From a virus: a stretch of DNA of 37,956 nucleotides. The DNA lies in the IMG/VR virus record IMGVR_UViG_3300017932_000001, positions 1 through 37,956 of that record; one strand, written 5' to 3'. A program made the position numbers and the translations under genes. Shown one piece after another: positions 12,275 through 22,099 of the stretch; within the stretch, counting starts at the first letter, position 1, and each line of letters starts with the position of its first letter. The notes beneath the pieces were generated by a model. That model worked only from the letters and a program-made list of their open reading frames with translations, ran no database searches and was not told where the DNA came from.

Positions 12275-12554
12275 GGGCCGCCTTGTACTTGCCCACGTTC
12301 GACGTCAGCAGTTGCGCGCGCTCGGCCGAAACCTTTTTGCCATCAATGAGGATCTGGATCGCGTCGATGACCGCAACCGCAGCATCCGGCCCGCACGCAG
12401 CGATGATGGCAGCCGGGTCCGAATTGCCGTCCGTCACGACCTGGGTGTAGACGCAGTTTTCGATCGTCTGAAGGTCGGCGGGGAAGGACGAGCCTTTGGC
12501 GAACAGAGCGCAGCCAGAAGCCGCCATCAATGCAGCAAACGCAATCATCTTCAT
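12261..12554 (-). CDS. Small lipoprotein (97 aa)
   Basis: MKMIAFAALMAASGCALF is a lipoprotein signal peptide with lipobox A-S-G-C (C at 15). The mature part contains two Cys and an 'AIIAACGPDAAVAVIDAIQI' helix. This type is common in myxobacterial phage and prophage lysis regions, by my recollection, without a known role. It is coupled by ATGA to the upstream holin-like gene and overlaps the protease gene by 14 bp. Confidence 0.65.
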   Translation of the reverse strand: MKMIAFAALMAASGCALFAKGSSFPADLQTIENCVYTQVVTDGNSDPAAIIAACGPDAAVAVIDAIQILIDGKKVSAERAQLLTSNVGKYKAAHAAP

Positions 12555-12763
12555 GGCTTCAATCCTCCGCCGAGCTTGGCGATCGTTGCCGCGTCCTTGC
12601 GCGACGTCGTGAGATGCGAGATGTACGTGAGCGCGCCCACGCCGGCCGCCGCCAGCGCGACCTCCCACCACGGCAGCGTCGTGCTCTGCGAGAGCGGCAC
12701 GAGCACGGTCAGTCCGGCCGCCGCGATCATCGTCGCCCATGCGGGCAGCGTAGGGTTTTGCAT
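12551..12763 (-). CDS. Putative holin, two membrane segments (70 aa)
   Basis: The two hydrophobic stretches WATMIAAAGLTVLVPL (~9-24) and WEVALAAAGVGALTYISHLT (~33-52) are separated by a short polar loop, and a charged tail follows (TSRKDAATIAKLGGGLKP). This is a class II holin layout. Its position before lipoprotein and endolysin genes supports a membrane-permeabilising role. The call is topological and not family-based. Confidence 0.6.
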   Translation of the reverse strand: MQNPTLPAWATMIAAAGLTVLVPLSQSTTLPWWEVALAAAGVGALTYISHLTTSRKDAATIAKLGGGLKP

Positions 12764-12829
12764 GCATCCTCCGAACGCGGGCCACTTACCCCGCTTTGCC
12801 CGTCAGCCTGCCCCAGCCCGCGGCCAGTG

Positions 12830-13039
12830 TCAACCGCGAGGCGGCGGACGCACACTATCGCCCATCACGCGCCGAAAGATGCGCTTGCCGAGCAGGTGGC
12901 CGAAGCTCGCTACGCACCCGACGGCAAGCGCGCTCACGAGCTTGGCCGCGAAGTGCAGCCCATCCGGGTAGACGAGCGCGACGATTGCGGCGCCGGCTCC
13001 GGTAACGAGCGGATGATGGATCTGATCGGGATTCGTCAT
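12830..13039 (-). CDS. Small membrane protein, second holin or antiholin candidate (69 aa)
   Basis: Two hydrophobic helices, TGAGAAIVALVYP and FAAKLVSALAVGCVASFGHL, and a basic tail (GKRIFRRVMG). A GTG at 13063 could extend it by eight residues; neither start has a strong ribosome-binding site. The two adjacent small membrane proteins may form a holin/antiholin pair. Confidence 0.55.
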   Translation of the reverse strand: MTNPDQIHHPLVTGAGAAIVALVYPDGLHFAAKLVSALAVGCVASFGHLLGKRIFRRVMGDSVRPPPRG

Positions 13040-13079
13040 GCGAGGCCCGTCAGCGTTAGCCACTCGGGGTCGGAGAAGC

Positions 13080-14666
13080 TCAATTGCTGTACCTCGCGCC
13101 GGACTTCGGGTCCTGCACGTTGCCCGCGTCGTCGATGGCGTATGGCGTGATCGTGAGACCCGTGGTGAACGTGCCTCCGGGCTGGTACGCGGCGCCGGTG
13201 GCTGTCGCGTTCGTCGTGAGCGTCATCGTCGCCACCGTGACGGCCGTCTGCCACGTGGTGCCGGTGATGTTCACCCATGCGCTGCCTTGGTCGGCCTGCA
13301 TCCCTCCAGCTCCCCAAATCTCCGGCGCCGTCTGGACCTTGATCGATGTGTAGGCCCCGGCAAGCGACTCCAAGATTCCGCCGCTCACGATGTGCGCGTT
13401 TAGAACCTGGGAGTACGACGCGATATACGACGTGCCGTGCATGATGATGTCGTCTTGCAACACCACTCGCTCAAAAATGCTCTTGTCGCCTCCTGCGTTG
13501 ATGCTCTGTACGGCGCCTCCGTAGAACGTTGCGCCATGCGCCGCGATGCCTCCGTTGAACCACGGGGAAGCGAAGCGCGGGTAGGACGTAGAGATGCTTA
13601 TTGGCGCTGGAGATTCGGTGATCACGTACGTGTCACCACGCACGAGCGAAAAGATCGAACGACCGCTCGGGGCAATCCGCGTGACGCTGGTCCCGGTGAA
13701 GTTGTAAAGCTCCCCGAATTCGCACCCCTGAACCCAGGAAAAGCCAAGGGTGCTCACGTTCGATGCCGTACCTGCGGTTACCTCGTATGCTTCCAGGTAG
13801 ATGACCGGCTGCGTGTAGACTTGGAGCGTGTCGTTGATCGCCCACGACGATCCGTTCTGCGTAAAGGTGGGCGAGATTCCAGGCGTAGTTAGCGACGTGG
13901 CGGTGTGAGGAGAAGTCAGGGTAGCGGTGTTGACGCTCATGGAGTCGATGAAGGCATACGACCCATTGGCGACCGTCGAGTCGTACAGGATGTTTCCCGC
14001 AACCGGCGCAGCTCCGGCGTCGACTCCTGCTCCTAGAGCAACCTGCAAATCGCTACCTGGATTCGCGCGCGAGATCGCGGTGACCGTGCCCGCGAGAAAC
14101 GTTGGCCCCTGGGCTTGGAGCGAACAGACCATGACGAACGCGCCGTTGCCTGGAGCCGTGAATCCTATGACACCGATCGGATCGCTTGCAGCTTGAGCCG
14201 AGCTTTGCGTCGTGAGGATATGCAGAGTCGTCTTCTGGCCTGCGGTAAGTGTGGCGTAGTGCGAGCCGTATCGCCGGTAAATCTCCGCGATCGTGAGGCA
14301 GGCTGTCGTCGCAGTCGTGCAGTTGTTCGAATCGGAGGCGGTGTCGCCCGGCGCGTTGCCCGCCGGATCCCAGTAGATGTCCGTCGCCGCGTACCAGCTC
14401 GGGTTGTACGCGGGCGTGCCGGGGGCCGTGGCGCCGGTTGCGGCGGTGAGGCCGGAGACTTTCAGGCCATTCAGGCCGCCGCCAGCGTCAGATACTGAGG
14501 CTGCCTGCCCGGTAACAGGGTCGACGATCGTGATCGCGTTGCTGATGGCGGCGGCACCGAAATGGACCGGAGAGACTGGCAAGTGCCTGGTGATGGCGAT
14601 GAGCGAAAGGATCAGCGCGAACGTCGACACGATCGCGACCGTGAGCACTGCCGGACCGGACTTCAC
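13080..14666 (-). CDS. Membrane-anchored beta-rich surface or fibre-like protein (528 aa)
   Basis: A strong N-terminal hydrophobic segment (PAVLTVAIVSTFALILSLIA) is followed by 'AAISNAITIVDPVTGQAASV' and a long Gly/Ser/Thr/Ala-rich body. In its second half repeated short strands (e.g. IAAHGATFYGGAVQSI, 'HIVSGGILESLAGAYTSIKV') suggest a right-handed beta-helix as in tail spikes or adhesins. Spikes do not normally carry a membrane anchor, so it may instead decorate the host surface during infection. The start is GTG, with a GTGA overlap to a short paralog upstream (14663-14833). The strand is opposite to the virion genes and the same as the lysis operon. Confidence 0.6.
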   Translation of the reverse strand: MKSGPAVLTVAIVSTFALILSLIAITRHLPVSPVHFGAAAISNAITIVDPVTGQAASVSDAGGGLNGLKVSGLTAATGATAPGTPAYNPSWYAATDIYWDPAGNAPGDTASDSNNCTTATTACLTIAEIYRRYGSHYATLTAGQKTTLHILTTQSSAQAASDPIGVIGFTAPGNGAFVMVCSLQAQGPTFLAGTVTAISRANPGSDLQVALGAGVDAGAAPVAGNILYDSTVANGSYAFIDSMSVNTATLTSPHTATSLTTPGISPTFTQNGSSWAINDTLQVYTQPVIYLEAYEVTAGTASNVSTLGFSWVQGCEFGELYNFTGTSVTRIAPSGRSIFSLVRGDTYVITESPAPISISTSYPRFASPWFNGGIAAHGATFYGGAVQSINAGGDKSIFERVVLQDDIIMHGTSYIASYSQVLNAHIVSGGILESLAGAYTSIKVQTAPEIWGAGGMQADQGSAWVNITGTTWQTAVTVATMTLTTNATATGAAYQPGGTFTTGLTITPYAIDDAGNVQDPKSGARYSN

Positions 14667-14833
14667 GGCGCCACCACGACGCGACCCGCATCGGTCACGT
14701 TAGCCGCGACTCCAGATACCGGATCCACGATGGTGGACGGATTCGAGATGGCCGCGCCGGGGCTTGCCATGATCCATCCGCCCCAAAGGCACGCGCCGAG
14801 CATCCCGGCGACGACAACGATACGGACGAGCAT
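14663..14833 (-). CDS. Short membrane-anchored paralog of the following protein's N-terminus (56 aa)
   Basis: The signal/anchor segment MLVRIVVVAGMLGACLWGGW is followed by 'AAISNPSTIVDPVSGVAANV', which parallels AAISNAITIVDPVTGQAASV at the start of the 528-aa protein. It thus has the anchor and linker without the beta-rich body. It is the first gene of the minus-strand operon and is coupled to the large gene by GTGA. Confidence 0.65.
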   Translation of the reverse strand: MLVRIVVVAGMLGACLWGGWIMASPGAAISNPSTIVDPVSGVAANVTDAGRVVVAP

Positions 14834-14894
14834 GCCCCTACCGTACCGCGAAACTTTCCTTGCGCGTAGGACGATGATGCGCTAGCGGATAAGC

Positions 14895-15065
14895 GTGGTC
14901 GCGCGCAAGTTCAAGGATGGCCCCGTGCGCGTCCTGTTCGTGCGTGTCGATGAGGACTTTTGCGGGCGATTCGAGACGCGGATGGCGCAGGAGCTGGAGC
15001 AACGTCCGAAGCTGACACGAAGCGATTTCGTGCGCGAGGTGCTGGAGAGAGAGCTTGGGCGATGA
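14895..15065 (+). CDS. Ribbon-helix-helix-like protein upstream of terL, possible small terminase (56 aa)
   Basis: 'VRVLFVRVDEDFCGRFETRM' followed by KLTRSDFVREVLERELG has the ribbon-helix-helix layout (strand, helix, 'tRsdfvRe.l' helix). GTG 14895 was chosen as the first codon giving the full fold. The next gene is the large terminase, coupled by ATGA, where phages usually encode TerS. TerS proteins are normally larger, so this could be a minimal TerS or a late regulator. Confidence 0.6.
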   Translation: MVARKFKDGPVRVLFVRVDEDFCGRFETRMAQELEQRPKLTRSDFVREVLERELGR

Positions 15066-16672
15066 CTGAAGGCGTCTCGCTCCGATCGCCCGTCGATGAC
15101 GAGCCGTGGCTGTACCCTGGGCCGCCGGAGGACGCTGCGAACGACGCGGCATTTCCGGTAATCGAAAGCCGCCCGCGTCGATTCATCCCGTTCACGGACT
15201 TCTGCCGTCGCGTACTGAAACTGGATCTGACGCTGGGACAGTACGCGCTCGCACACGCGTGCTTCGACCCGCCAGGATCGGAGTGGAGCCCGCAAGCAGA
15301 GTTGATGGCCCAGCTCATGTTCGGCGGAGCGGACTTCAAGAACTTTCCCGTCGAAGCGCTCGCGATGGTCGTGCTCCGGTGCGGTCGCGGCGGCGGCAAG
15401 AGCACGATCGCGGCGGCGTACATCCTTTACCGGATGCTCACCGCGGACTGCTCGCAGTGCGGCCCCGGAGACGATCCGACGTTCCTGCTTGTCGGACCGC
15501 TCCTTGACCACGCGAAGGACACGCTGAAGAAGGCGAAGGAGCTCGCGAACAACTGCAACGCGATCGAACGCCTGATGCCGAAGGTGCTCGCGGAGAGCTT
15601 CGAGATTCGTCGGCCGGACGGCGTCACGGTCCGATGCACGGCCATCGCGAAGTCGGCAGGTGGCGCGAGCGGGCGAGGCAAATCGATCCTCGGCATGATC
15701 GTCGATGAGTCAGAGTTCTTGCCGACGCGCGACACTGGGGCCGTGCGCGATCGGGACATCGTCGAGGGTGTGGTCCCGCGTCTCATGCAGGACGGCGTGA
15801 TCGTGCTCGCATCGACTCCGTGGCCAGGCGATTCGATGACGAAGGACGAGTTCCGCCGCAGCTATGGGCATCCGAACTATTCGATCGCATGCAAGGCGCC
15901 GACGCTGCTACTGCGCGACACGGAGCAGAACCGCGCACGGTACGAGGCGCGCAAGGCCCGCTCTCCGCAAGATGCCGCGCGCGAATTCGATTGCGAGGAC
16001 GTGGACGCGAGCGGGTACTACTTCGAGGCGTCCAGCATCGACCGCGCGCGCTCATTGTCGGACCTGAAGCGAACGAGCGGGCGAACAAGCTGCGGCGTTG
16101 ACCTAGCGTTCCTGTCCGATGGGTGCGCGCAGATCATCGTAGAGCGTCAGACGGTGATGGACGGCCAGCGGCTTGCCGTCGTATCGCTCGACCTGTTCAA
16201 ACCGTCACCCGGGCAGCCGCTGCAACCGTCCGCGATCCTCGCCACCTTTGCCCTTCGCGCGCTCGAAAACGGATGCCGCGTCATCGTGGGCGACCACCAC
16301 TACGCCGCGAGCCTGCGTGAGGCCGCTCTCGTCCACGGGCTCCAGGTTGCGACCGGACCCGGCAGTCCTTCGGACTCAGATGCCGCATTCCAACACGTGC
16401 GCGACCTTTTCCGCGAAGGCATGCTGGCCATCGGCCCCGTGGGCGACACGGACTCGGATGCGCTCGCGGAGCAATTGAAGTCGGTCCTTTACTCACACGA
16501 GCCGACCGGGCGCATCAAGCCGGTGCTGCCTCGCGTCGCGGGCGAGGGCCACTGCGATCTTGTCTCGGCCCTTGTGCTAGCGGTATGGTGGGATCGCATG
16601 CGGCACGGACCATTGAGGCGCAAAGGAAGCAAGGTCGAGGCGCCGATCGGGTTCATCAAGAGGGCAGGATGA
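15062..16672 (+). CDS. terL: Large terminase subunit (536 aa)
   Basis: The ATPase domain shows a Walker A-like loop, VLRCGRGGGKST (~104-115), Walker B MIVDESEF (~212-219) with the catalytic Glu, and the coupling motif 'VLASTPWPGD' (~248-257). The C-terminal half carries an RNase H-like nuclease pattern beginning 'SCGVDLAFLSDG' with its first metal-binding Asp and ending 'EGHCDLVSALVLAVW'. The protein pumps DNA into the prohead and cuts concatemers. ATG 15062 is fixed by the ATGA overlap. Length is typical. Confidence 0.9.
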   Translation: MTEGVSLRSPVDDEPWLYPGPPEDAANDAAFPVIESRPRRFIPFTDFCRRVLKLDLTLGQYALAHACFDPPGSEWSPQAELMAQLMFGGADFKNFPVEALAMVVLRCGRGGGKSTIAAAYILYRMLTADCSQCGPGDDPTFLLVGPLLDHAKDTLKKAKELANNCNAIERLMPKVLAESFEIRRPDGVTVRCTAIAKSAGGASGRGKSILGMIVDESEFLPTRDTGAVRDRDIVEGVVPRLMQDGVIVLASTPWPGDSMTKDEFRRSYGHPNYSIACKAPTLLLRDTEQNRARYEARKARSPQDAAREFDCEDVDASGYYFEASSIDRARSLSDLKRTSGRTSCGVDLAFLSDGCAQIIVERQTVMDGQRLAVVSLDLFKPSPGQPLQPSAILATFALRALENGCRVIVGDHHYAASLREAALVHGLQVATGPGSPSDSDAAFQHVRDLFREGMLAIGPVGDTDSDALAEQLKSVLYSHEPTGRIKPVLPRVAGEGHCDLVSALVLAVWWDRMRHGPLRRKGSKVEAPIGFIKRAG

Positions 16673-16959
16673 CGGAGGCTCTGGACATGGTGAGCACGAG
16701 GGAAGCCGGAAGCGAAGATGCAATCCGCCGCGGACTGTCAACGCCCGAAGTGGCCGACGCGATCGACAGGGGGCAGACGATCGTTTTCTTCCACACGCGC
16801 CACGTCACGATCTGGCGTTCAAAGTGCGTCAAGCTTTGGCACGTCATCCGTCCGATCGAAACCGGGGAGCAGCGAGTGCTCGGCGGAGAGGACGGTTACA
16901 TCGCGGAGCTTCGAGCGTTCGCGGACGAGCTTGAGAGGCTGGAGAAGTCGGACCTATGA
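16669..16959 (+). CDS. Hypothetical protein (96 aa)
   Basis: Coupled to terL by ATGA. 'GLSTPEVADAIDRGQTIVFF' leads into a beta segment 'VTIWRSKCVKLWHVIRPI' and a C-terminal acidic helix. Not recognised. It is the first of five small genes between terL and the portal gene. Confidence 0.6.
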   Translation: MTEALDMVSTREAGSEDAIRRGLSTPEVADAIDRGQTIVFFHTRHVTIWRSKCVKLWHVIRPIETGEQRVLGGEDGYIAELRAFADELERLEKSDL

Positions 16960-17204
16960 ACGCGACAGTCCCGGTATTGACGGTGGAGGAGGTGCTACAG
17001 GATCGTCTGGACATTCAGCGGAAGCTGGACGCAATGGTGTGGCTCGTCGAGCAAGTCAACGCCGAGATGCGCACCATCCGCTACCTCACGCGAGCCTCGC
17101 CGCTCATGCTGTCTCGCGCTAGCATCGAGGATCGCAACGTCAAGCTCGCGGCCTGCCTTGACCGAATCTGGGCGCTCATGCCGGACAAGGAAGAGAAATG
17201 CTGA
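16956..17204 (+). CDS. Hypothetical helical protein (82 aa)
   Basis: ATGA overlap with the previous gene. Almost entirely helical, including 'LQDRLDIQRKLDAMVWLVEQ', with a heptad-like Leu/Val/Met pattern that suggests a coiled-coil dimer. No family recognised. Confidence 0.6.
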   Translation: MNATVPVLTVEEVLQDRLDIQRKLDAMVWLVEQVNAEMRTIRYLTRASPLMLSRASIEDRNVKLAACLDRIWALMPDKEEKC

Positions 17205-17219
17205 CGGCTCCGAACAACC

Positions 17220-17606
17220 ATGACCCACTACGAATCCCCCCGCTCTGTCATGCGCGCCGCTCGCCAGTCGTCCGGCGCACTGATCCCGGTCCGTCTCGAG
17301 ATGAAGGAAGGATCGGCCACTAACTCGTACTGGCGCGGTGTGCCGAACATGGAGCACGGGACGCTCTGCCGCGCGTTCGGCCTTGACCCGATCCGTCACC
17401 GCTGGGACTTGCCGACGAGCGCGTACGGGACCGGGTCACGCATCTCCGGCAGCGGCGGAAGCACGACCGGCAACCGCACGATCAACGGCATCCTTCTCCG
17501 TAACGGAGAGGCGGTAGGCAAGATTGCCGTCGTGCGCGAGTCGGACCGCTTCTGGGACTACGACCCGGACAATGCGTCAGACTTCTACAACCTCGAGAGG
17601 ACGTGA
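17220..17606 (+). CDS. Hypothetical protein (128 aa)
   Basis: A basic N-terminus (MTHYESPRSVMRAARQSSGA) is followed by a Gly/Ser/Thr-rich middle (GTGSRISGSGGSTTGN) and an acidic aromatic end (RFWDYDPDNASDFYNLERT). Small late-operon protein, not recognised; a virion-associated role is possible from location. Confidence 0.55.
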   Translation: MTHYESPRSVMRAARQSSGALIPVRLEMKEGSATNSYWRGVPNMEHGTLCRAFGLDPIRHRWDLPTSAYGTGSRISGSGGSTTGNRTINGILLRNGEAVGKIAVVRESDRFWDYDPDNASDFYNLERT

Positions 17607-18007
17607 TGCTTCTGACCGACACTCAGCTGGCCTCGCTCCGTCACGATGCGTCGCTCACCGCTTGCGCATCCGACTGCCGCATGGCGTTCCGCTCTTTCAC
17701 GAGCGCTCGCGGATTCTTCGGCAAGCACGATCCGAACTACGACAAGAGCTTCAACGCGGCAGTCCACCGCGAGCGCCTGGTGAGGACATCGGAAACGCTC
17801 GTATCGGCCATGATGCAGCTCGTCGGCTTCGAGTTCGGACACGAGGTGCCGACCATCGCGCTACGGTCTCAGACGGAAGCCATGGCCGAGACGGACATCG
17901 AACGAAACTACGCGGCGGCCTTGCGGGTGCTAGGCTGCGACTTTCTGATCGTCAAAGAGCTTGCCCCGAGTCCGGTGCAGCTCGTACCAAAGGAGCAGGC
18001 AGGCTAG
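17606..18007 (+). CDS. Hypothetical protein (~133 aa)
   Basis: ATG 17606 overlaps the previous stop (TGATG), with GAGAGGA just upstream; a GTG at 17603 is the alternative. The protein is mostly helical ('YDKSFNAAVHRERLVRTSET', 'AETDIERNYAAALRVLGCDF'). Not recognised; its operon position suggests a head or packaging accessory. Confidence 0.6.
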   Translation: MLLTDTQLASLRHDASLTACASDCRMAFRSFTSARGFFGKHDPNYDKSFNAAVHRERLVRTSETLVSAMMQLVGFEFGHEVPTIALRSQTEAMAETDIERNYAAALRVLGCDFLIVKELAPSPVQLVPKEQAG

Positions 18008-18019
18008 CCTGGACAAATC

Positions 18020-18436
18020 ATGAGCGAAGGCGTTGGACCGATGGGCCTGAAGGCCGGGCACACCCCGCAGTATCCGAACATTCTCCGGCAGCAGGCCAAC
18101 GCAAATCAGTTCATGAAGTACGGCCTGCTCCAGCTCCGTATCGGGTGCATGGCCACCGTCCAGTGCAGCGACGGCACCCCGCGGCAGTTCACCGCTCAGG
18201 ACCGAGTCCGGGCCGAGAAGGGCACCAAGACGGTCGCGCGCTGCCTCACGTGCGCTCGTGACTGGGCGACGAAAGAAGACCTCGAAGCGGCGCACCCGGA
18301 GACGCGGATCATGAAGAAGAACCGCGAGTCGCACGTGTGGGCCGAGTGGCAGGAGCAGGAGATCGTCGGCGCGGACAAGAGCAAGACGATCGTGCGCGCG
18401 CTCTACTCGGACTCCGAGCTGGACCAAGGCGAGTAA
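18020..18436 (+). CDS. Hypothetical protein with CxxC (138 aa)
   Basis: The N-terminal part has a 'NANQFMKYGLLQLRIGCMAT' helix-strand. Residues ~75-80 carry CLTCARDW, and the C-terminus has a Glu/Trp-rich helix ('SHVWAEWQEQEIV'). One CxxC plus two further Cys could bind zinc. Not recognised. Confidence 0.55.
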   Translation: MSEGVGPMGLKAGHTPQYPNILRQQANANQFMKYGLLQLRIGCMATVQCSDGTPRQFTAQDRVRAEKGTKTVARCLTCARDWATKEDLEAAHPETRIMKKNRESHVWAEWQEQEIVGADKSKTIVRALYSDSELDQGE

Positions 18437-18456
18437 AGTCCTGCTAGGATAGGCTC

Positions 18457-18837
18457 GTGCCCGTCCAGGAGTTCGCGCTAACCATCGACGTCGGAAGCGA
18501 TTACTTCAGCCCGTCGCCGGTGTTCGTCTGGTACGAGCCTGAAAGCCTGACGCCGGTCAACCTCACCGGATACACGGCCGTCGCGTACATCCGAGCCGAC
18601 CCACCTGGTAGCCCGGACATCGTGACGATCACGACCACGAACAACCCCGTCCTAGGCAGCATCGTCCTGGGCGCTCAGCCTGGCACGATCACGTGGCACT
18701 TCACGGGCGGAGCTACGGAGCTACTTCCGATCGGCCTTTCGGACACGATCACCTATCTCTGGTGGCTCATCGTGAGCGATCCGTTCGGCGTCCAGACGAC
18801 GATCTTCTCCGGCCCGGTGTACGCGCTAGCTCAGTGA
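18457..18837 (+). CDS. Beta-sandwich structural-type protein (126 aa)
   Basis: The layout 'FALTIDVGSDYF', 'PVNLTGYTAVAYIR', a glycine turn, 'GTITWHFTGGAT', 'TYLWWLIVSDPFGVQTTIF' and 'GPVYAL' is that of Ig-like phage proteins with the 'dLTGytA...ir' signature that occur among head or baseplate genes. GTG start. Likely a virion protein, precise role unknown. Confidence 0.55.
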   Translation: MPVQEFALTIDVGSDYFSPSPVFVWYEPESLTPVNLTGYTAVAYIRADPPGSPDIVTITTTNNPVLGSIVLGAQPGTITWHFTGGATELLPIGLSDTITYLWWLIVSDPFGVQTTIFSGPVYALAQ

Positions 18838-18875
18838 CGTTGCCAAATTGGCGAGCGGCGTGACATAGTGACGGC

Positions 18876-20385
18876 GTGGCCTCCTCTCCGAGCATCCTGA
18901 TCGGGTCGGGGGCATCCACGCGCGTTTCGCCGGGCGCGATCGTGTCGACCGGACCGAAGGGACCGGCACCGATTGCCGACCCGCGCGGCTTCGGTCCGAT
19001 GAGTCCGATCCTCGGCACGGACGGAAGGCCGATCAGTAACGCGGACCTCGACGCGCCGTGGATCCCGTCCGACCCGCTGAAGAACGCGATCCCTCGCGTC
19101 ATCGCTCGGAGTTACGTCCGCGAGATCCCGGCAACGACGGTCATCACGAACTGGAGCGTGCAGCAGGTTCGCGAAACCGCTGCCGCGCTCATCCTCGGCC
19201 TGTTCGACCTTCCCTCGCAGCTCCTGGACGAGATGCTGGGCGACTCGCGCGTCAAGAGCGCCATGGCCAAGCTGACGGCCATCCTCGCGCGTCCGGTCAA
19301 GTTCAAGATCCGGCAGCAGAACAAGGGCAACGCGCTCGCAAAGCAGTGCCTGCGCGACTGGGAGAACGCGTGGCCGGTCATCGGCAGCGAGCCGGTCCTG
19401 AGCGAGATCATCGCCAACGAGGCGACGCTTGGCTTTCAGATCACGCAGCTCATCTGGGACTCGACGCGATCGGTGGGTCAACGCGACTTGTGGCTGCCGC
19501 ACCCGAAGAACTGGTACGGGCGGTACTCGTACTACTACTGGGGCTCGGGCGGGCGAGGCCGGTACATGGCCATCACGCTCGACGGGCAGTACCCGATCGA
19601 ACCCGGCGACGGGCGGTTCTGCATCTTCAGCCGTCACAATCTCTACCGAGGCTGGCTGCGCGGCGCGATGCGCGCGGTCGCTCCGTGGTGGCTAGCGCGC
19701 CAGTACGCGCTCAGGGACTGGGGCCGGTACGAAGAACGAAACGGCATGCCCTGGATCAAGGCGCTTACCCCAGCGGGCGCAGACCCGCAGGATATCGCGG
19801 CGTTTCTCAGCTCTCTTGCGACGCTGGGCCAAGAAACGATCATGCAGCTGCCGCAGTACAACGAGCAGATCGGGAGCAACTTCAACGTCGAGCTCCTGGA
19901 GGCCCAGGTCAATAACTGGGAGGGGTTCCAAAGGCTCATCGAATGCTGCTCCGGCGAGATCGCGCAGAGCTACCTCGGCCAGAACTTGACCACCGAAGTC
20001 AAGGAAGGCTCGCTGGCGGCGGCCCGTCAGCACGGCGACGCGGAGCAGGTGATCCTTGCGGCCATCGCCCGCGCGCTTTGCCTGTACGTGGAGCAGCAAT
20101 GGATCCGGCCGTTCGCGTTCGTCAACTACGGCGACCCGGACGTGGCGTGCGAGATGGTGCTCGACATCACGCCGCCGGAGGACAAGGTGCAGATGGCCAC
20201 CGCGTTCAATCAGTTCGCGATGGGCGTCTCCGCGATGCGCAAGAGCGGCATGAAGATCAAGAACCCGAAGCAACTCGCAAAGAGCTTCGGTCTCCCCGCG
20301 GAAGCCGGCGACTTCTCCGACATCGAGCCGGTGGCAGGCGGTGAGAGCGGGCGCGGGTTCGGTGGCAGTTCCCAGGGAGGCGCCG

Positions 20386-20393
<8 letters not shown>
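18876..20393 (+). CDS. DUF935-type (Mu gp29-like) portal protein (505 aa)
   Basis: The segment 'YLGQNLTTEVKEGSLAAARQ' (~363-382) corresponds to the DUF935 signature around 'iLGqtLtt.....Gs.a....H'. It is preceded by the typical 'PWIKALTPAGADPQDIAAFL' and 'LEAQVNNWEGFQRLIECCSG' segments. The portal forms the dodecameric ring at the capsid vertex through which TerL translocates DNA. Its position after terL and before the protease agrees. The C-terminus overlaps the next gene by 8 bp and is Gly-rich (GGESGRGFGGSSQGGADA). Confidence 0.85.
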
Positions 20394-22074
<1,681 letters not shown>

Positions 22075-22099
22075 GCCGGACCTGTAGGAGCAAACGACC

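Noticed and set aside
13036-13317. Minus-strand ORF ending SFSDPEWLTLTGLA
   Set aside because: The last 15 residues look natural and would couple to the next gene, but the rest is His/Arg-rich shadow of the 528-aa gene; a 15-residue peptide from a TTG start cannot be supported.
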